From positions 1-64,000 of the forward strand of contig NZ_VCNH01000001.1 of the NCBI RefSeq assembly GCF_024355225.1: DNA of 64,000 nucleotides, read 5' to 3'. A model generated the notes under the pieces. The model was given only the letters and a program-made list of their open reading frames with translations. It did no database searches and had not been told where the DNA came from. The position numbers were made by a program, and so were the translations under genes. Source of the stretch: Roseovarius sp. M141. Its GTDB lineage: Bacteria > Pseudomonadota > Alphaproteobacteria > Rhodobacterales > Rhodobacteraceae. Below are positions 46,222 through 56,095 of the stretch, one piece after another; the first letter of the stretch is position 1, and the number at the start of each line of letters is the position of its first letter.

Positions 46222-47424
46222 TCATGCGGCGGCGTCCCATGGCGGCGCGCGGGATTTCGGCGTTTGGCCGCGGGTGAAGGTTTCGATGACGCGCATCTCC
46301 CCTCCGCATTTGGGGCATGTCTGGCGCGGGTCCCGCTCGTCGGAATCGGAGCGCCTGTCCTCACCGGTCGTCTGATCCGGCCGTGGCACCGTACCGATCA
46401 GATGCCTGATCTTCTCGATCTTGTCGCGGCGGATACCATTGGCCATGAACCCGGTGTGGCGGATGCGGTGGAAGCCGGAAGGCAGGACATGGATCAGGAA
46501 CCGGCGGATGAACTCGGATATGGGCAGGCGCATGACCTTCATCCGATCCCCGCGCTTGATCCGGTAATCCTTCCACCGGAAGGTCACGGTGCCGGCATCC
46601 GCGCTGATGAGGCGGTGGTTCGAGATCGCGACGCGGTGGGTGTATCGGCTGAGATACGCCAGCACCGCCTCCGGTCCGCCGAAGGGAGGTTTGGCATAGA
46701 CGACCCAGTTGACCTTGCGCAGCGGCGCGAGATGGGCGGCGAACATGTCGGGGTCGGCCAGTTCCGACAGATCGCCGAAGAATGTCAGTTTCCCAGCTTT
46801 GTGCAATCTGGCCAGCCCTTCGAGAAACAGACGCCGGAAAAGTCTCGACAGGACCTTCACGGGCAGGAAGAACCCCGGGCGGCAGGCGATCCACCGGGCA
46901 CCATCCGGCGACAGCCCGCCACCCGGCACGATGACATGGGCGTGCGGATGATGGGTCATCGCCGAGCCCCATGTGTGCAGCACGCTGGTCATGCCGATCC
47001 GGGCGCCGAGATGCTTCGGATCGGCCGCAATGGTCAGAAGGGTCTGGGCGGATGCCTTGAACAGCAGACCATAGACCGCCGCCTTGTTCTGGAAGGCTAT
47101 GTCAGCAATCTGGGTTGGCAGGGTGAAGACCGCGTGGAAGTATTCAACCGGCAGCAGATCCTCGACACGAGCCTGCATCCAATCCCGCGACGCGGCCCCC
47201 TGGCACTTCGGACAATGCCGATTGCGACACGAGTTATAGGCGATGTGCTGATGATCGCACTTGGTGCAGGCCGCCACGTGACCGCCGAGCGCTGCGGTCC
47301 GGCATGCCTCGATCGCGGACATTACCTTCAACTGCGGCAGGTTCAGATGCCCTGCGTGTTTTTGGCGGTAGGCAGGCCCATGGGCGCGGAAGATATCCGC
47401 GACCTCCAGTTTGGGACGGCGCAT
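46222..47424 (-). CDS. IS91-family transposase
   Basis: The 400-residue protein has the N-terminal zinc-binding part (CTKCDHQHIAYNSCRNRHCPKCQG), the HUH motif HPHAHVIVPGGGLSPDG and the Y1-type YLSRYTHRVAISN segment. IS91 proteins move by rolling-circle transposition. It follows a tyrosine recombinase gene by 10 bp, a pairing known for one IS91 subgroup. The C-terminus carries an extra CPKCGGEM knuckle. Confidence 0.92.
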   Translation of the reverse strand: MRRPKLEVADIFRAHGPAYRQKHAGHLNLPQLKVMSAIEACRTAALGGHVAACTKCDHQHIAYNSCRNRHCPKCQGAASRDWMQARVEDLLPVEYFHAVFTLPTQIADIAFQNKAAVYGLLFKASAQTLLTIAADPKHLGARIGMTSVLHTWGSAMTHHPHAHVIVPGGGLSPDGARWIACRPGFFLPVKVLSRLFRRLFLEGLARLHKAGKLTFFGDLSELADPDMFAAHLAPLRKVNWVVYAKPPFGGPEAVLAYLSRYTHRVAISNHRLISADAGTVTFRWKDYRIKRGDRMKVMRLPISEFIRRFLIHVLPSGFHRIRHTGFMANGIRRDKIEKIRHLIGTVPRPDQTTGEDRRSDSDERDPRQTCPKCGGEMRVIETFTRGQTPKSRAPPWDAAA

Positions 47425-47434
47425 GGGACCGGGA

Positions 47435-48307
47435 TCAGCCGGACCCAGCCTCCGGTCGCACCAGCAGATCAAGCGGGCTGGTCACACTCTGGATCGTCTT
47501 GGTCGCCACCTTGGTATAGATCGTTGTGGTCTCCAGCTTGGCGTGACCCAACAGAACCTGGATGACGCGGATGTCGGTCCCGCCCTCCAGCAGGTGAGTG
47601 GCAAAGCTGTGCCGCAGGGTGTGGGGTGACACCTTCTTTTTGATCTCGGCGAAGTCGCAAGCCGCCCCAAACGCGCGGTTGAACTGCCGGGTCGAGATCG
47701 GGTCGATCCGGTTGCGAGCGGGAAAGAGCCAGCCTGCGGGACGGGCTTCGCGATAATAGTCGCGCAAGAGCTGCAGCAGGCTGGGCGACAGCATCACGTG
47801 ACGATCTTTGCGGCCCTTTCCCTGATCGACGCGGATCAGCATCCGGTCGCTGTCGATGTCGGGCACACGAAGATGGGTGACCTCGCTGGCTCGAAGGCCG
47901 CCGCCATAGGCGACGCTGAAGGCGGCCCGGTACTTGAGGCCGGGCCCAGGGGCGACTTCGAGAATGCGGGTGACCTCCTCGGCACTCAGCACCACCGGTA
48001 TCTTCTTCGCCAGACGCTGATAACGCATGTGGCGCTTCATCTCCGCACGCGCGCACGTCACCGAGAAGAAGAAGCCGAGGACGCTCAGCCGGTTGTTGAA
48101 GGTAGGTGCGCCGACGCCCTTCTCCTTCATATCGAGTTGAAAGGCGCGCAGATCCTCAGGTGTCGCCGTGTCGGGCGAACGGCCCAGAAATTGCGTGAAG
48201 TCGCGCATCGCCCGCAGGTACATGGTCTGCGTCTTCGGCTGCAGACCCTTGATGCGCATATCTTCGAGAAACCGCCGACGCAAAGCGGGAACATGTTGAT
48301 CGGACAT
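47435..48307 (-). CDS. IS91-associated tyrosine recombinase
   Basis: The 290-residue protein has an N-terminal SAM-like core-binding domain and a catalytic domain with GGGLRASEVTHLRV (first arginine), SPHTLRHSFATHLLEGG (HxxR) and LGHAKLETTTIYTKV (final H and Y). It is co-oriented with, and 10 bp ahead of, the IS91 transposase gene, so they form one element spanning about 45.9-48.4 kb. Confidence 0.88.
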   Translation of the reverse strand: MSDQHVPALRRRFLEDMRIKGLQPKTQTMYLRAMRDFTQFLGRSPDTATPEDLRAFQLDMKEKGVGAPTFNNRLSVLGFFFSVTCARAEMKRHMRYQRLAKKIPVVLSAEEVTRILEVAPGPGLKYRAAFSVAYGGGLRASEVTHLRVPDIDSDRMLIRVDQGKGRKDRHVMLSPSLLQLLRDYYREARPAGWLFPARNRIDPISTRQFNRAFGAACDFAEIKKKVSPHTLRHSFATHLLEGGTDIRVIQVLLGHAKLETTTIYTKVATKTIQSVTSPLDLLVRPEAGSG

Positions 48308-48518
48308 GGAAACCTCCTGTCATCTGATTGAGAAGGTCCCAATCGTCCGACAGGCGCGCCCATCTACCAAATCCCGGCGCCCCGATCAGCGCGCATCACT
48401 CGCCACAAGCGCCCATACCGCGAGAGCGGTTTCGTCCTCGTCACTGCAGTACGGCCAATGGAGCGCAGGCTGGCGAATGTCCGGTCTCCGATAGGGCATA
48501 AACACGATCCGCGCATTT

Positions 48519-49106
48519 TTACCAAAGATTGCCGAACCGGGTCGCAGCCGTCCGTGTGTAGTGAGCGGTATGCCGGGGATCGCGATGGCCGAGGTAGTCT
48601 TGAATGAGCCGCAAATCATGTTTTTTGTTTGCCAGTGCGAAACCGCAGGAGTGCCGAAGCATATGAGGATTGATCCTGCCTAAGTCTCCACGTTTTCCTG
48701 CCGCTCCGACGATGTAGTTCACCGCCTGTCGGGTAAGCGGTTGCTCGCGCTCCGAGACAAACAACCACGGAAGTGCGTCATTGCGACAAGCGAGCCAGCG
48801 GCGGATGGCACGCAGCTCGTCACCCGCAATTGGCTGCTCAACGCTCAGGCCATTCTTGAGGCGGCTGATCCAGATCCGCGACTGCGCAAGATCGACGTCT
48901 TCCCGTCGCACGGCGATGGCTTCCGAAACCCGGAGCCCATGTCGAAACATCATCAGGATTAAAAGGTGATCCCGAATGCCGTGACGTCCCTTTTTCGCAG
49001 CGGAGAGGAGCTGTTCGATCTGGGCTTGGCCGAGATAATCGCGGCGGCGCTCATGAGAGTCTGCGGCCCGATCTCCATCACTCTTTACATTTTGCCGGTT
49101 GGTCAT
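48519..49106 (-). CDS. Tyrosine recombinase/integrase, short form
   Basis: The 195-residue protein has FRHGLRVSEAIAVRREDVD (arginine I), INPHMLRHSCGFAL (HxxR) and LGHRDPRHTAHYTRT (H and Y), all catalytic residues of the family. It lacks most of the N-terminal arm-binding part, as FimB/FimE-type inverting recombinases do. No inverted repeats flanking a promoter were noticed. The start MTNRQNVKSDG was preferred. Confidence 0.82.
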   Translation of the reverse strand: MTNRQNVKSDGDRAADSHERRRDYLGQAQIEQLLSAAKKGRHGIRDHLLILMMFRHGLRVSEAIAVRREDVDLAQSRIWISRLKNGLSVEQPIAGDELRAIRRWLACRNDALPWLFVSEREQPLTRQAVNYIVGAAGKRGDLGRINPHMLRHSCGFALANKKHDLRLIQDYLGHRDPRHTAHYTRTAATRFGNLW

Positions 49107-49204
49107 GGTTTTGCCCCGCCTCTTGAAGTGCTGCCTGGCAATGGCCAAGCCGCCCGCTATGAGCTCCACTTTTTACAATAGACACATTTTGTTAAGAGTT
49201 GGGT

Positions 49205-49399
49205 TCAGCCCGTTTCACGCTGCTCCTCTTCGGTGAGTCGCAAGCGTAGCGCAGCGATCAGAATTTTTTCAATCTCTCGCACACGCAGGCCGTGATCAAA
49301 TCCAAGACGATCAACTAGCAGTGCAACTTCCGGATCATTCGGCCCATAGATCGGCCAGTCATGAAGCTCGTGACTGTCTGGGTGCATTTTCCGCGTCAT
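49205..49399 (-). CDS. Small hypothetical protein
   Basis: The 64-residue protein (MTRKMHPDSHELHDWPIYGPNDPEVALLVDRLGFDHGLRVREIEKILIAALRLRLTEEEQRETG) has a helical C-terminal half. No family was recognised. It lies upstream of the short recombinase gene in the same direction, and its frame is clean. Confidence 0.5.
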   Translation of the reverse strand: MTRKMHPDSHELHDWPIYGPNDPEVALLVDRLGFDHGLRVREIEKILIAALRLRLTEEEQRETG

Positions 49400-49698
49400 C
49401 GAAGAACCTTCCAGCGAGGTGTAGGGGTATCCTCATTGCAGAATGATCGCACATAGCGAACTGGGCTCACCAGCATAATCGGCGGGAAACGGAATTTGCA
49501 AAATTGACGTGGGCGGCCACGACTTATGGACGTGACCGGCCTATTGCCGCCGTTCAACGCCCCCGCAGGAGTTCGCGGTGCGGGGCCGCCCGTCATTGCG
49601 GCCATTCGTGCGTCGCGCGGCCTTTTTTGTTGCCCACACGTGGGTCTGCGGGCAATGCAGATGTTGCGGATTGCGCCGGATCAAGCGACTACTTCGTC

Positions 49699-50247
49699 AT
49701 GAGCACTGCCTATCGCATCCCCGACGAATTCGAGACCCGGCGCTATCGCCTCCGAAGGGTTACTACTGGCGACGCCTCTGCGATATTCAACAGCTATGCG
49801 GCTGACGTCGCCGTGACGCGGTATCTCGGGTGGCGACCCCATGGGGATTCCAGCGTAACAGAAGACTTTATAAAAAGCGTGGCGGAGGAATGGAGGACCG
49901 GCAAAGGTTTTCCATTGGTCGTCTTCCCACGCGATGATCCCGACAATCTGATCGGCATGTTTCATCCTCATGTTGGGAGATTCAAAGTCAACTACGGCTA
50001 CGTACTCGCTGAACGTGCATGGGGGTACGGATGTGCAACTGAGGTCCTGACGTGGTTGGTCGAGCACGCAATTACTCACCCATCTATTCACCGAACAGAA
50101 GCATTTTGCGATGTCGACAACCGGGCATCTTCCCGCGTGATGGAAAAGGTTGGGATGACAAGGGAGGGATTACTTAGCCGGTATTTCTTACATCCCAACG
50201 TCTCCAAAACACCCAGAGACTGTTTCATGTACGCTAAGGTTCGATAG
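49699..50247 (+). CDS. GNAT acetyltransferase, RimJ/RimL type
   Basis: The 182-residue protein begins ETRRYRLRRVTTGDASAIFNSYAADVAVTRYLGWRPH, the usual RimL opening. It has YGYVLAERAWGYGCATEVLTWLVEHAI for acetyl-CoA binding and NRASSRVMEKVGMTREG as the last motif. The substrate is a protein N-terminus or a small molecule; it cannot be told which. Confidence 0.85.
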   Translation: MSTAYRIPDEFETRRYRLRRVTTGDASAIFNSYAADVAVTRYLGWRPHGDSSVTEDFIKSVAEEWRTGKGFPLVVFPRDDPDNLIGMFHPHVGRFKVNYGYVLAERAWGYGCATEVLTWLVEHAITHPSIHRTEAFCDVDNRASSRVMEKVGMTREGLLSRYFLHPNVSKTPRDCFMYAKVR

Positions 50248-50476
50248 GGCGCAGGCAACATACGGCGATGCAGCGCGCTCGTTCATCGTAGCCCCCGGAA
50301 ACCTCGTTACTCACGGCCCTTAGTAGACAGGCCCGTTAATCGTATGTGGCATTGCGGCGTCCACATTGCGACCTTTGGGTCTTTGTGCAGCAATTTGTTG
50401 GTCGGAATCCCGATGCTTGCCTCCACGAGTTGGTCGAGGCACTTATAGTGGTAACTGTTCAAAACCGAGACCTGCC

Positions 50477-51955
50477 ATGGCCCGCAAACCCGCCCTGTCC
50501 ATTGACAAACTGAAAGACCTTGGTGTCGCCAAGCTTGGCCAGCTCGTGCTGGATGAAGCTGAACGCAATGCTGGTTTCCGGCGTCAGGTCAAGGCGGCGC
50601 TGGCCGGCAAATCGGGGCCCGAGGCCATTGCCAAGCTGATCGACCGGCGGTTATCAGGCTTGAAACGGGCCAAGAGTTTCATCGATTGGGACAAGGCCCA
50701 TGCCCTTGGCGACGATCTACGCAGTCTGACCGATACGATCACTTCTGAACTTGGCGCCGCCGCCCCGGGACTCGCCATTGATCGGTTGCTGCGCTTCATC
50801 GCCACCCACGAGCAGGTGTTCGAACGTGTCGATGATTCCTTGGGCCGTATTCAAGGCGTCTATTATCAGGCAATTACTGCAACCGGCGACCTGGCGCAGC
50901 GTCTGACCGCGCCCGAAGCGGATCAGCTACCAGAGAAGATCATGTCCGCACTTGGCGAAAGCACCCATGGCTATCTGACTGACGTGACCGAGGCCGTGGC
51001 ACCGCACCTGCCGCAAGACAGCCTGACCCGATGGGATGCCGATCTGAAAGGCGCCATTACTGAGCGGCAGACCGAGGAAGCGGCGCGTGAATCGGATGGT
51101 TGGTTTTATTCCATGACCTCACAATGGTCCGCAATGCGCCAGACCATCGCCTTGGCGCGCGGCGATCTTGATTTGCTCATCGCTTTGGAGGCGAAGAAGA
51201 AGCCGCATGTGCAGGACACGCTGACGATTGCTACACAGCTTCTGGAGGCCGGGCGCACCTCTGAGGCGCTGGATTGGGTGCGTAAACCGGGGCGGCGTCC
51301 ATTTGGCCCGGCCGATGACGACCTGTCACCGGCACGAGTCAGCCTTGAGGCGCGGATACTGGAAGCCGTGGGGGACGAGACCGCCGCCCAAGCCCTGCGC
51401 TGGCGTTGCTTTGAGGCGCGCCTTTCCGCCGACATCCTGCGAGATTACCTCAGGAAGCTGCCGGATTTCGAGGATATAGAAACCGAAGAGCGCGCCCATG
51501 CCGTCGCGTTGGAAAAAGCGACGCCCGAGGTAGCACTGCAATTTTTCCTCGACTGGCCGCGACACGATCTGGCGGCAAAGCTGATCGTAATGCATGCGAA
51601 GCACTGGGACGGAGGTGATTGGCATATCCTGCCCAAAGTCGCCGCCCTTCTGGAGCACGATTATCCGCTGGCCGCGACGATTCTCTACCGCGCACTTCTG
51701 GACAGCATCCTGGATCGTGCGCGCTCCAAGGCCTATGGGCACGGCGCGAACTACCTCGAGAAACTGACTCTGCTGGCCGAAGAGGCGGACTCAACTCGCC
51801 CCGGAGAAATCGCCGACCACGCAAGCTATCTTGCCGAACTGAAGAAAAGGCACCCCCGCAAATCAGGGTTCTGGACGCGCATCGGTGAGAAGAAATCAAG
51901 ACCGCCAGAAGGGAGCACGTCCCACCACCCTGTATGGATCAGAGGAGATGGGTAA
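50477..51955 (+). CDS. DUF6880-like protein
   Basis: The 492-residue, mostly helical protein starts MARKPALSIDKLKDLGVAKLGQLVLDEAERNAGFRRQVKAALAGK and contains helical-repeat-like middle sections (LEARILEAVGDETAAQALRWRCFEARLSADILRDYLRKLPDFED). It resembles DUF6880, a family of unknown function often found as single genes. The ATG was chosen because homologous-looking sequence starts there. GC content is high, unlike the defence-like operon that converges on it. Confidence 0.7.
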   Translation: MARKPALSIDKLKDLGVAKLGQLVLDEAERNAGFRRQVKAALAGKSGPEAIAKLIDRRLSGLKRAKSFIDWDKAHALGDDLRSLTDTITSELGAAAPGLAIDRLLRFIATHEQVFERVDDSLGRIQGVYYQAITATGDLAQRLTAPEADQLPEKIMSALGESTHGYLTDVTEAVAPHLPQDSLTRWDADLKGAITERQTEEAARESDGWFYSMTSQWSAMRQTIALARGDLDLLIALEAKKKPHVQDTLTIATQLLEAGRTSEALDWVRKPGRRPFGPADDDLSPARVSLEARILEAVGDETAAQALRWRCFEARLSADILRDYLRKLPDFEDIETEERAHAVALEKATPEVALQFFLDWPRHDLAAKLIVMHAKHWDGGDWHILPKVAALLEHDYPLAATILYRALLDSILDRARSKAYGHGANYLEKLTLLAEEADSTRPGEIADHASYLAELKKRHPRKSGFWTRIGEKKSRPPEGSTSHHPVWIRGDG

Positions 51956-52017
51956 CGGCCCAATTCGGACATTTACCGTGGCAAAGATCTAACTTTATCT
52001 GCTGCAGCGCAGAATGC

Positions 52018-53043
52018 CTAATAGACGAAGTGTCCGTTCAGCTTGACGCAGTACGCATTTAAGGCCTTGCGACCGTCGATTTCCCGAACACCGGCAGAGT
52101 AGTCAGGATTGTAGTAAGTTGGTTGTGTATAGTATACGCCTGTCTGGCTGCATGGCTGCGAGTATTTTGCCGCGTAGAGTGCCATCGCTAGTGAAACTGG
52201 TTTCGGCCCAAATGGAGCAAGTATCAAACCTTGTTCACCATGTTCTCCTATCCCTAACAGCGCCTGATACACCTCAGGGACATTGATCCCATCCACTCGT
52301 TTGACTGATAGTCGACCTGAATCCGGATTCGGGAAAATTCCCCGGATGAAGCGCCAGTTGCGAGCAACCCTGTCAGCTTGCGCAGGAAAGGGGAACAAAA
52401 AATTCATCTGAGTCTCGTCAAACCGCCCTGAGTCTACAAGATCTGGGAGACCCAACGGCTCGTAGCCAATACCAACAACGACTTTTCGGTTGCCCTCATC
52501 TCGTGGAGAGATACGAAATCCTGGAAGAGCTTCCCAAGGGTCTGGGTTCTCAGCCAATGGTTTGTCTGAATAGACGTTAGGTTCCGCGTAAGTGAAAACA
52601 ACATTTCTAGGTTGATTGAATTCACCGAACAGCAACTTCGTAAGAAAGAAGTAAATTTTCTTAGGAAGTGAAGTAATGTCGATGATCAGACTTTGATCGC
52701 CGATCTTAGTCAAAAACTCCCGCAATGCCCTTTCGTACCCTGAAAACGGATCAATCAGACCATGTGCAGAGATTGACTGATCCTCAAAGCCGAGACTGGT
52801 AACATACGCTCGATTCTCCGCAGTTTTTCGCTCTATTTCGTCAGTCGATACGGATAACGGATCTTTAATTTCAAAAACCAACTGCGGGCCAAAAATATCC
52901 AACTCATTGATGCACTCAAAGACTGCTCGGCAACGATACTCATGAGAACAGCAGGCAATCAGGGACCATTTCGAACCCTGCTGGGTATTTAGTAGTTGAT
53001 CAAACCTTCCCCACGGCCTGAATTCCCCGGTAGCTTGCAACAT
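52018..53043 (-). CDS. Uncharacterised Rossmann-like protein, fourth gene of the defence-like operon
   Basis: I do not recognise the family of this 341-residue protein. It has alpha/beta signatures: KWSLIACCSHEYRCRAVF near residue 25, SLIIDITSLPKKIYFFLTKLLF near 117-138 and GLILAPFGPKPVSLAMALYA near 280. A loop VYYTQPTYYNPDYSAG follows. DITSLPK and the APFGPKP loop look like ligand-binding turns. It lies 8 bp after the ATPase gene. It could be a sensor or effector of the system; no catalytic set is evident. Confidence 0.6.
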   Translation of the reverse strand: MLQATGEFRPWGRFDQLLNTQQGSKWSLIACCSHEYRCRAVFECINELDIFGPQLVFEIKDPLSVSTDEIERKTAENRAYVTSLGFEDQSISAHGLIDPFSGYERALREFLTKIGDQSLIIDITSLPKKIYFFLTKLLFGEFNQPRNVVFTYAEPNVYSDKPLAENPDPWEALPGFRISPRDEGNRKVVVGIGYEPLGLPDLVDSGRFDETQMNFLFPFPAQADRVARNWRFIRGIFPNPDSGRLSVKRVDGINVPEVYQALLGIGEHGEQGLILAPFGPKPVSLAMALYAAKYSQPCSQTGVYYTQPTYYNPDYSAGVREIDGRKALNAYCVKLNGHFVY

Positions 53044-53051
53044 ACTATGGA

Positions 53052-55082
53052 TTACTCATCGAATGGGAACTGAAGTTGACTTGTGTCACGTTCTTCTTGA
53101 CGTGATCGGCGGATTGCTCTCGCATCAGAGCTGATCCCAACTGTCACGACACCTGAGTTCTTCATCCAAGCTGCAACTTCCTGAATCGTCGCGTAGTAAG
53201 GCTCCTTGATATGCGCCGCAGGAATTTGGAAATGTGGAGAGAGGATCGGAGAGAGATACCATTTTTCACTTTGACCGCGTGAGCGGGACTTGGGTGTGTG
53301 AGGTCGGCTCTCCAAAACCCCAAATGCAACACAGTCCGAAAGAAAATCGTCAATAACAGATTCGTCTTCGACGTCTCTCAACGGTAGTGAAAAGCCGTTG
53401 TTTCCTGGGTAGGACATATTCCGATCGCGAAGCAATTTTTCCCTGAAAAAATTGCCAAGCTCATTTACAAACCGGTTTCGGTCATCCCCACCCTTTGGCT
53501 CCGCTTTGATCTTACGAAACCAGTAATCGCTGGCTGAATTGATGCCGAGGGTTTGTATCACCGGATCAATATCTTTAGGAAGGTCGATTGGACCTTCATC
53601 CATCGATCTCAGCAACTCCGCCCAGACGAACTGACACATACTTAGGAAGGTTAGAATATTCCTGCCAGCTAAGTTCACTATGTCCCCAGAACCGTACCAG
53701 ACCGATTTTTGACCGCATGCTGAAAAGACTTGCAACAAAGCTTGCTGTTTTCGCTCTTTCTTCCACCACTGCCGTGATGACCAAGGCTCTCGAACTATGT
53801 CGGTGGCCGAAATCGCTTGTTTTTTCGAGTTCTGACGAACCCACGCTTCACCTAACTTGGCCGAGATTGGGTCGCGCTCTGCTATGCCAACTAGAGCTTC
53901 CCTAATGGTATGGTCAAATGGCCCTGTCCGAGAAACCACATTAGCCCTGCTCTTAGTGATAAACTCCTCTACTTTTTTCTCCGGGGTCGCTCGGGGGCCA
54001 AACAATTGTCGGACGGCCTTTTTCGCTACACCTCCATAGCCTGCTTCAAGAAGTCTTCTCCGCAGTACGTCGTCACAGAATTCGGGAAATAGCGAAACTC
54101 GGCTCTCTCTCGCTTGAAGCAAATCGTCCAAATTAACGACATTTACTTCCCTCATCTCTTCAACAGTGGCGCTTCCTCTTAGACTATGAATACCCTTGTC
54201 CAATGAGTACAGCCTTGCACCGACCCGATAGGAAACTCGATCATCCCGGTTCCCTAGCATTTTCCAGATAACACGCCTGAATATCGGACGCCCATTATCA
54301 GAGATGTCTCTCTCAAGATCCATCAGGTCCTCAAACTGATCGATCGTTACCAAGACTGGAACGTCGTCTGGAAGAATACCGACATTCCGAAGACAATCGG
54401 CTGCAACTGCGATCGGTTCGCCTGCACCAGTCTTGGTTCGGGAAAACTCTTCTGGAAAATCAGAGTTATAGTTTAGAAAATTCTCATACTTCCTTATCCT
54501 GATCTCTACGGCGTTCTTGAGTTGCTCAAAGGTTCCAACGCCTTCTAGTGCACCGAGCCAACAAGCGTCGGAAGAAAGGTTTAATGCAAACTCGTCAAGC
54601 AGCTTGGGGCGAGTATCTAGGCCAATTTTCGAAGCCAGCAATTTTCCATCTTCCGAAAAGAGGAGCTGTAGCTTCTCAATCAGGTCAGAAACGATCCAGT
54701 AGTTTAGAAAATCCGCAAAATACAACCCGATTACTCTTTCATTGTCATCAGGGACGCCTTCAATTGCCCTTTGCCCAAAAAGCAAAGCGCCGCTAGACCT
54801 CAGAGTTATGCTGGCTGCGACGAAGCGAGAGCAATGCGCGGGCAATGGCCATGTATGGCTGCTATTAAGGTATTCCACGAGCACTTGCGGTTCGAGCAGA
54901 TTTAACAGTGCTGATTTGCCTGAACCTTGAAGACCACAAAGAATTACATTTCCGGGTTCAAACAGTCTCTGGACAAGGCTTTCTTTTAAAAGCACCGGGC
55001 TGAAAAGGCTTACAAACTCACTCGTAGAGATGGACTCCGTGCGATAAAGACTGTTGAAAGGGTTCAGAGAATTTTGCTTCAT
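53052..55082 (-). CDS. AAA/ORC-like P-loop ATPase of the defence-like operon
   Basis: The 676-residue protein has Walker A GLQGSGKSA at residues 50-58 and Walker B VPVLVTIDQFEDLMDLE near 255. A sensor-like section and a long C-terminal region follow. The ID-Q-F-E-D Walker B variant occurs in ORC/CDC6- and STAND-like ATPases of bacterial conflict systems. It overlaps the phosphoribosyltransferase-like gene by ATGA. GC content is much lower than that of the plasmid genes, indicating separate transfer. It may act as the signal-processing switch; this is inferred. Confidence 0.8.
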   Translation of the reverse strand: MKQNSLNPFNSLYRTESISTSEFVSLFSPVLLKESLVQRLFEPGNVILCGLQGSGKSALLNLLEPQVLVEYLNSSHTWPLPAHCSRFVAASITLRSSGALLFGQRAIEGVPDDNERVIGLYFADFLNYWIVSDLIEKLQLLFSEDGKLLASKIGLDTRPKLLDEFALNLSSDACWLGALEGVGTFEQLKNAVEIRIRKYENFLNYNSDFPEEFSRTKTGAGEPIAVAADCLRNVGILPDDVPVLVTIDQFEDLMDLERDISDNGRPIFRRVIWKMLGNRDDRVSYRVGARLYSLDKGIHSLRGSATVEEMREVNVVNLDDLLQARESRVSLFPEFCDDVLRRRLLEAGYGGVAKKAVRQLFGPRATPEKKVEEFITKSRANVVSRTGPFDHTIREALVGIAERDPISAKLGEAWVRQNSKKQAISATDIVREPWSSRQWWKKERKQQALLQVFSACGQKSVWYGSGDIVNLAGRNILTFLSMCQFVWAELLRSMDEGPIDLPKDIDPVIQTLGINSASDYWFRKIKAEPKGGDDRNRFVNELGNFFREKLLRDRNMSYPGNNGFSLPLRDVEDESVIDDFLSDCVAFGVLESRPHTPKSRSRGQSEKWYLSPILSPHFQIPAAHIKEPYYATIQEVAAWMKNSGVVTVGISSDARAIRRSRQEERDTSQLQFPFDE

Positions 55083-56095
55083 ACTGGCAACCGAGAGTTT
55101 CTAAGGAACAATGGCCGCCATGAGTCTTCCATTCGCTTATGTATCGCAGGCACCGTGTTATCTGGACAGTTTGCATAAGGCACAACGAAGCCCCCTGTTT
55201 GGCGGTAACCAAACGGTCCGTACTCTTGGGGACCTCCCTGAATCAGCGGATGTATCTTCTGCAGCAGTCTTCGTATCCTAGCGAACTCTGGGTTTTCGTC
55301 AGCTAGGGGGGCAGGTGAAATGAAAAAGCGTTGGTCAAACTCTAAGACTGGACTGTAGTCAAAGTGATTGATGGCATTACTTCTGTTTCGAGCTTCATCA
55401 GCTCCCTCAGGGCAGATGAAGAGCGGGCACAACAATACGTTAACTTCGGGGCCCAACGATACTGCTAAATCAACGGCATCGAGCATCTGAGAACCCGATC
55501 CTACAAAATCTTCAAGCAGCACCAGATTTTTTCTCACTACATTCCCATTTGCGTCCTCGTCTAGAACGCTCCTGCGAAATGCTGCGGGGTCCCAGTTTTC
55601 AGTGTTGCCTTCCCATTTGTAGCGCAAGGCTTCAGTTTGGATTTGGTTAGCAGTGCAAAATGCGCGGATTCCGAAGCTGTCCGTTACCTCCGTAAATCGG
55701 GTTGCCGCCAATTCTTGCGCCAACATTTGGCTGGCATTGTTCTGGAATGGATCAATGTTTGCGACCCTCATCAACCACTGCATGACATGTTTGCTGTAGG
55801 CCGTCCTATAGGCCGCCTCTTGTTCCCCACGGCCAATGAAAAAGAGGTGCGCAAGGACGCGATACAGTTCTTTTCGGTCAGCGTCGTTGTTTAGGTTTCC
55901 AATCCAATAGGCAAGCCGCGCGCCAAAATTTGCATGCCCACCATACGCCGTAACTGAATACTCGTGAAAAAGTTCGCGTTCTAAGAACTCCAAGTCCCGT
56001 TTAAGGTCTTCGATGCCGTCAGCGTCCCGCGCGTCTTCTAGGCACCAGCGTTGCAGGATTGTTCGAAATTCTGCTCTGGTCACAATGCGGCCCAA
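55079..56095 (-). CDS. Phosphoribosyltransferase-like (PRTase-CE-type) protein
   Basis: The 338-residue protein contains KNLVLLEDFVGSGSQMLDAVD at about 190-209, the PRPP-loop pattern (hydrophobic strand, D/E-D, then small-residue loop GSGSQ) of type I phosphoribosyltransferases. Related stand-alone PRTases (PRTase-CE) have been proposed in comparative surveys of bacterial conflict systems; I recall this from the literature. The N-terminal 110 residues are helical. It overlaps the methyltransferase gene by 16 bp and the ATPase gene by 4 bp. Confidence 0.75.
   Translation of the reverse strand: MGRIVTRAEFRTILQRWCLEDARDADGIEDLKRDLEFLERELFHEYSVTAYGGHANFGARLAYWIGNLNNDADRKELYRVLAHLFFIGRGEQEAAYRTAYSKHVMQWLMRVANIDPFQNNASQMLAQELAATRFTEVTDSFGIRAFCTANQIQTEALRYKWEGNTENWDPAAFRRSVLDEDANGNVVRKNLVLLEDFVGSGSQMLDAVDLAVSLGPEVNVLLCPLFICPEGADEARNRSNAINHFDYSPVLEFDQRFFISPAPLADENPEFARIRRLLQKIHPLIQGGPQEYGPFGYRQTGGFVVPYANCPDNTVPAIHKRMEDSWRPLFLRNSRLPV

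Noticed and set aside
46210..47565. Long plus-strand frame opposite the IS91 transposase
   Set aside because: It is the antisense shadow of a well-recognised gene, with Arg/Gly/His-rich composition and no motif.
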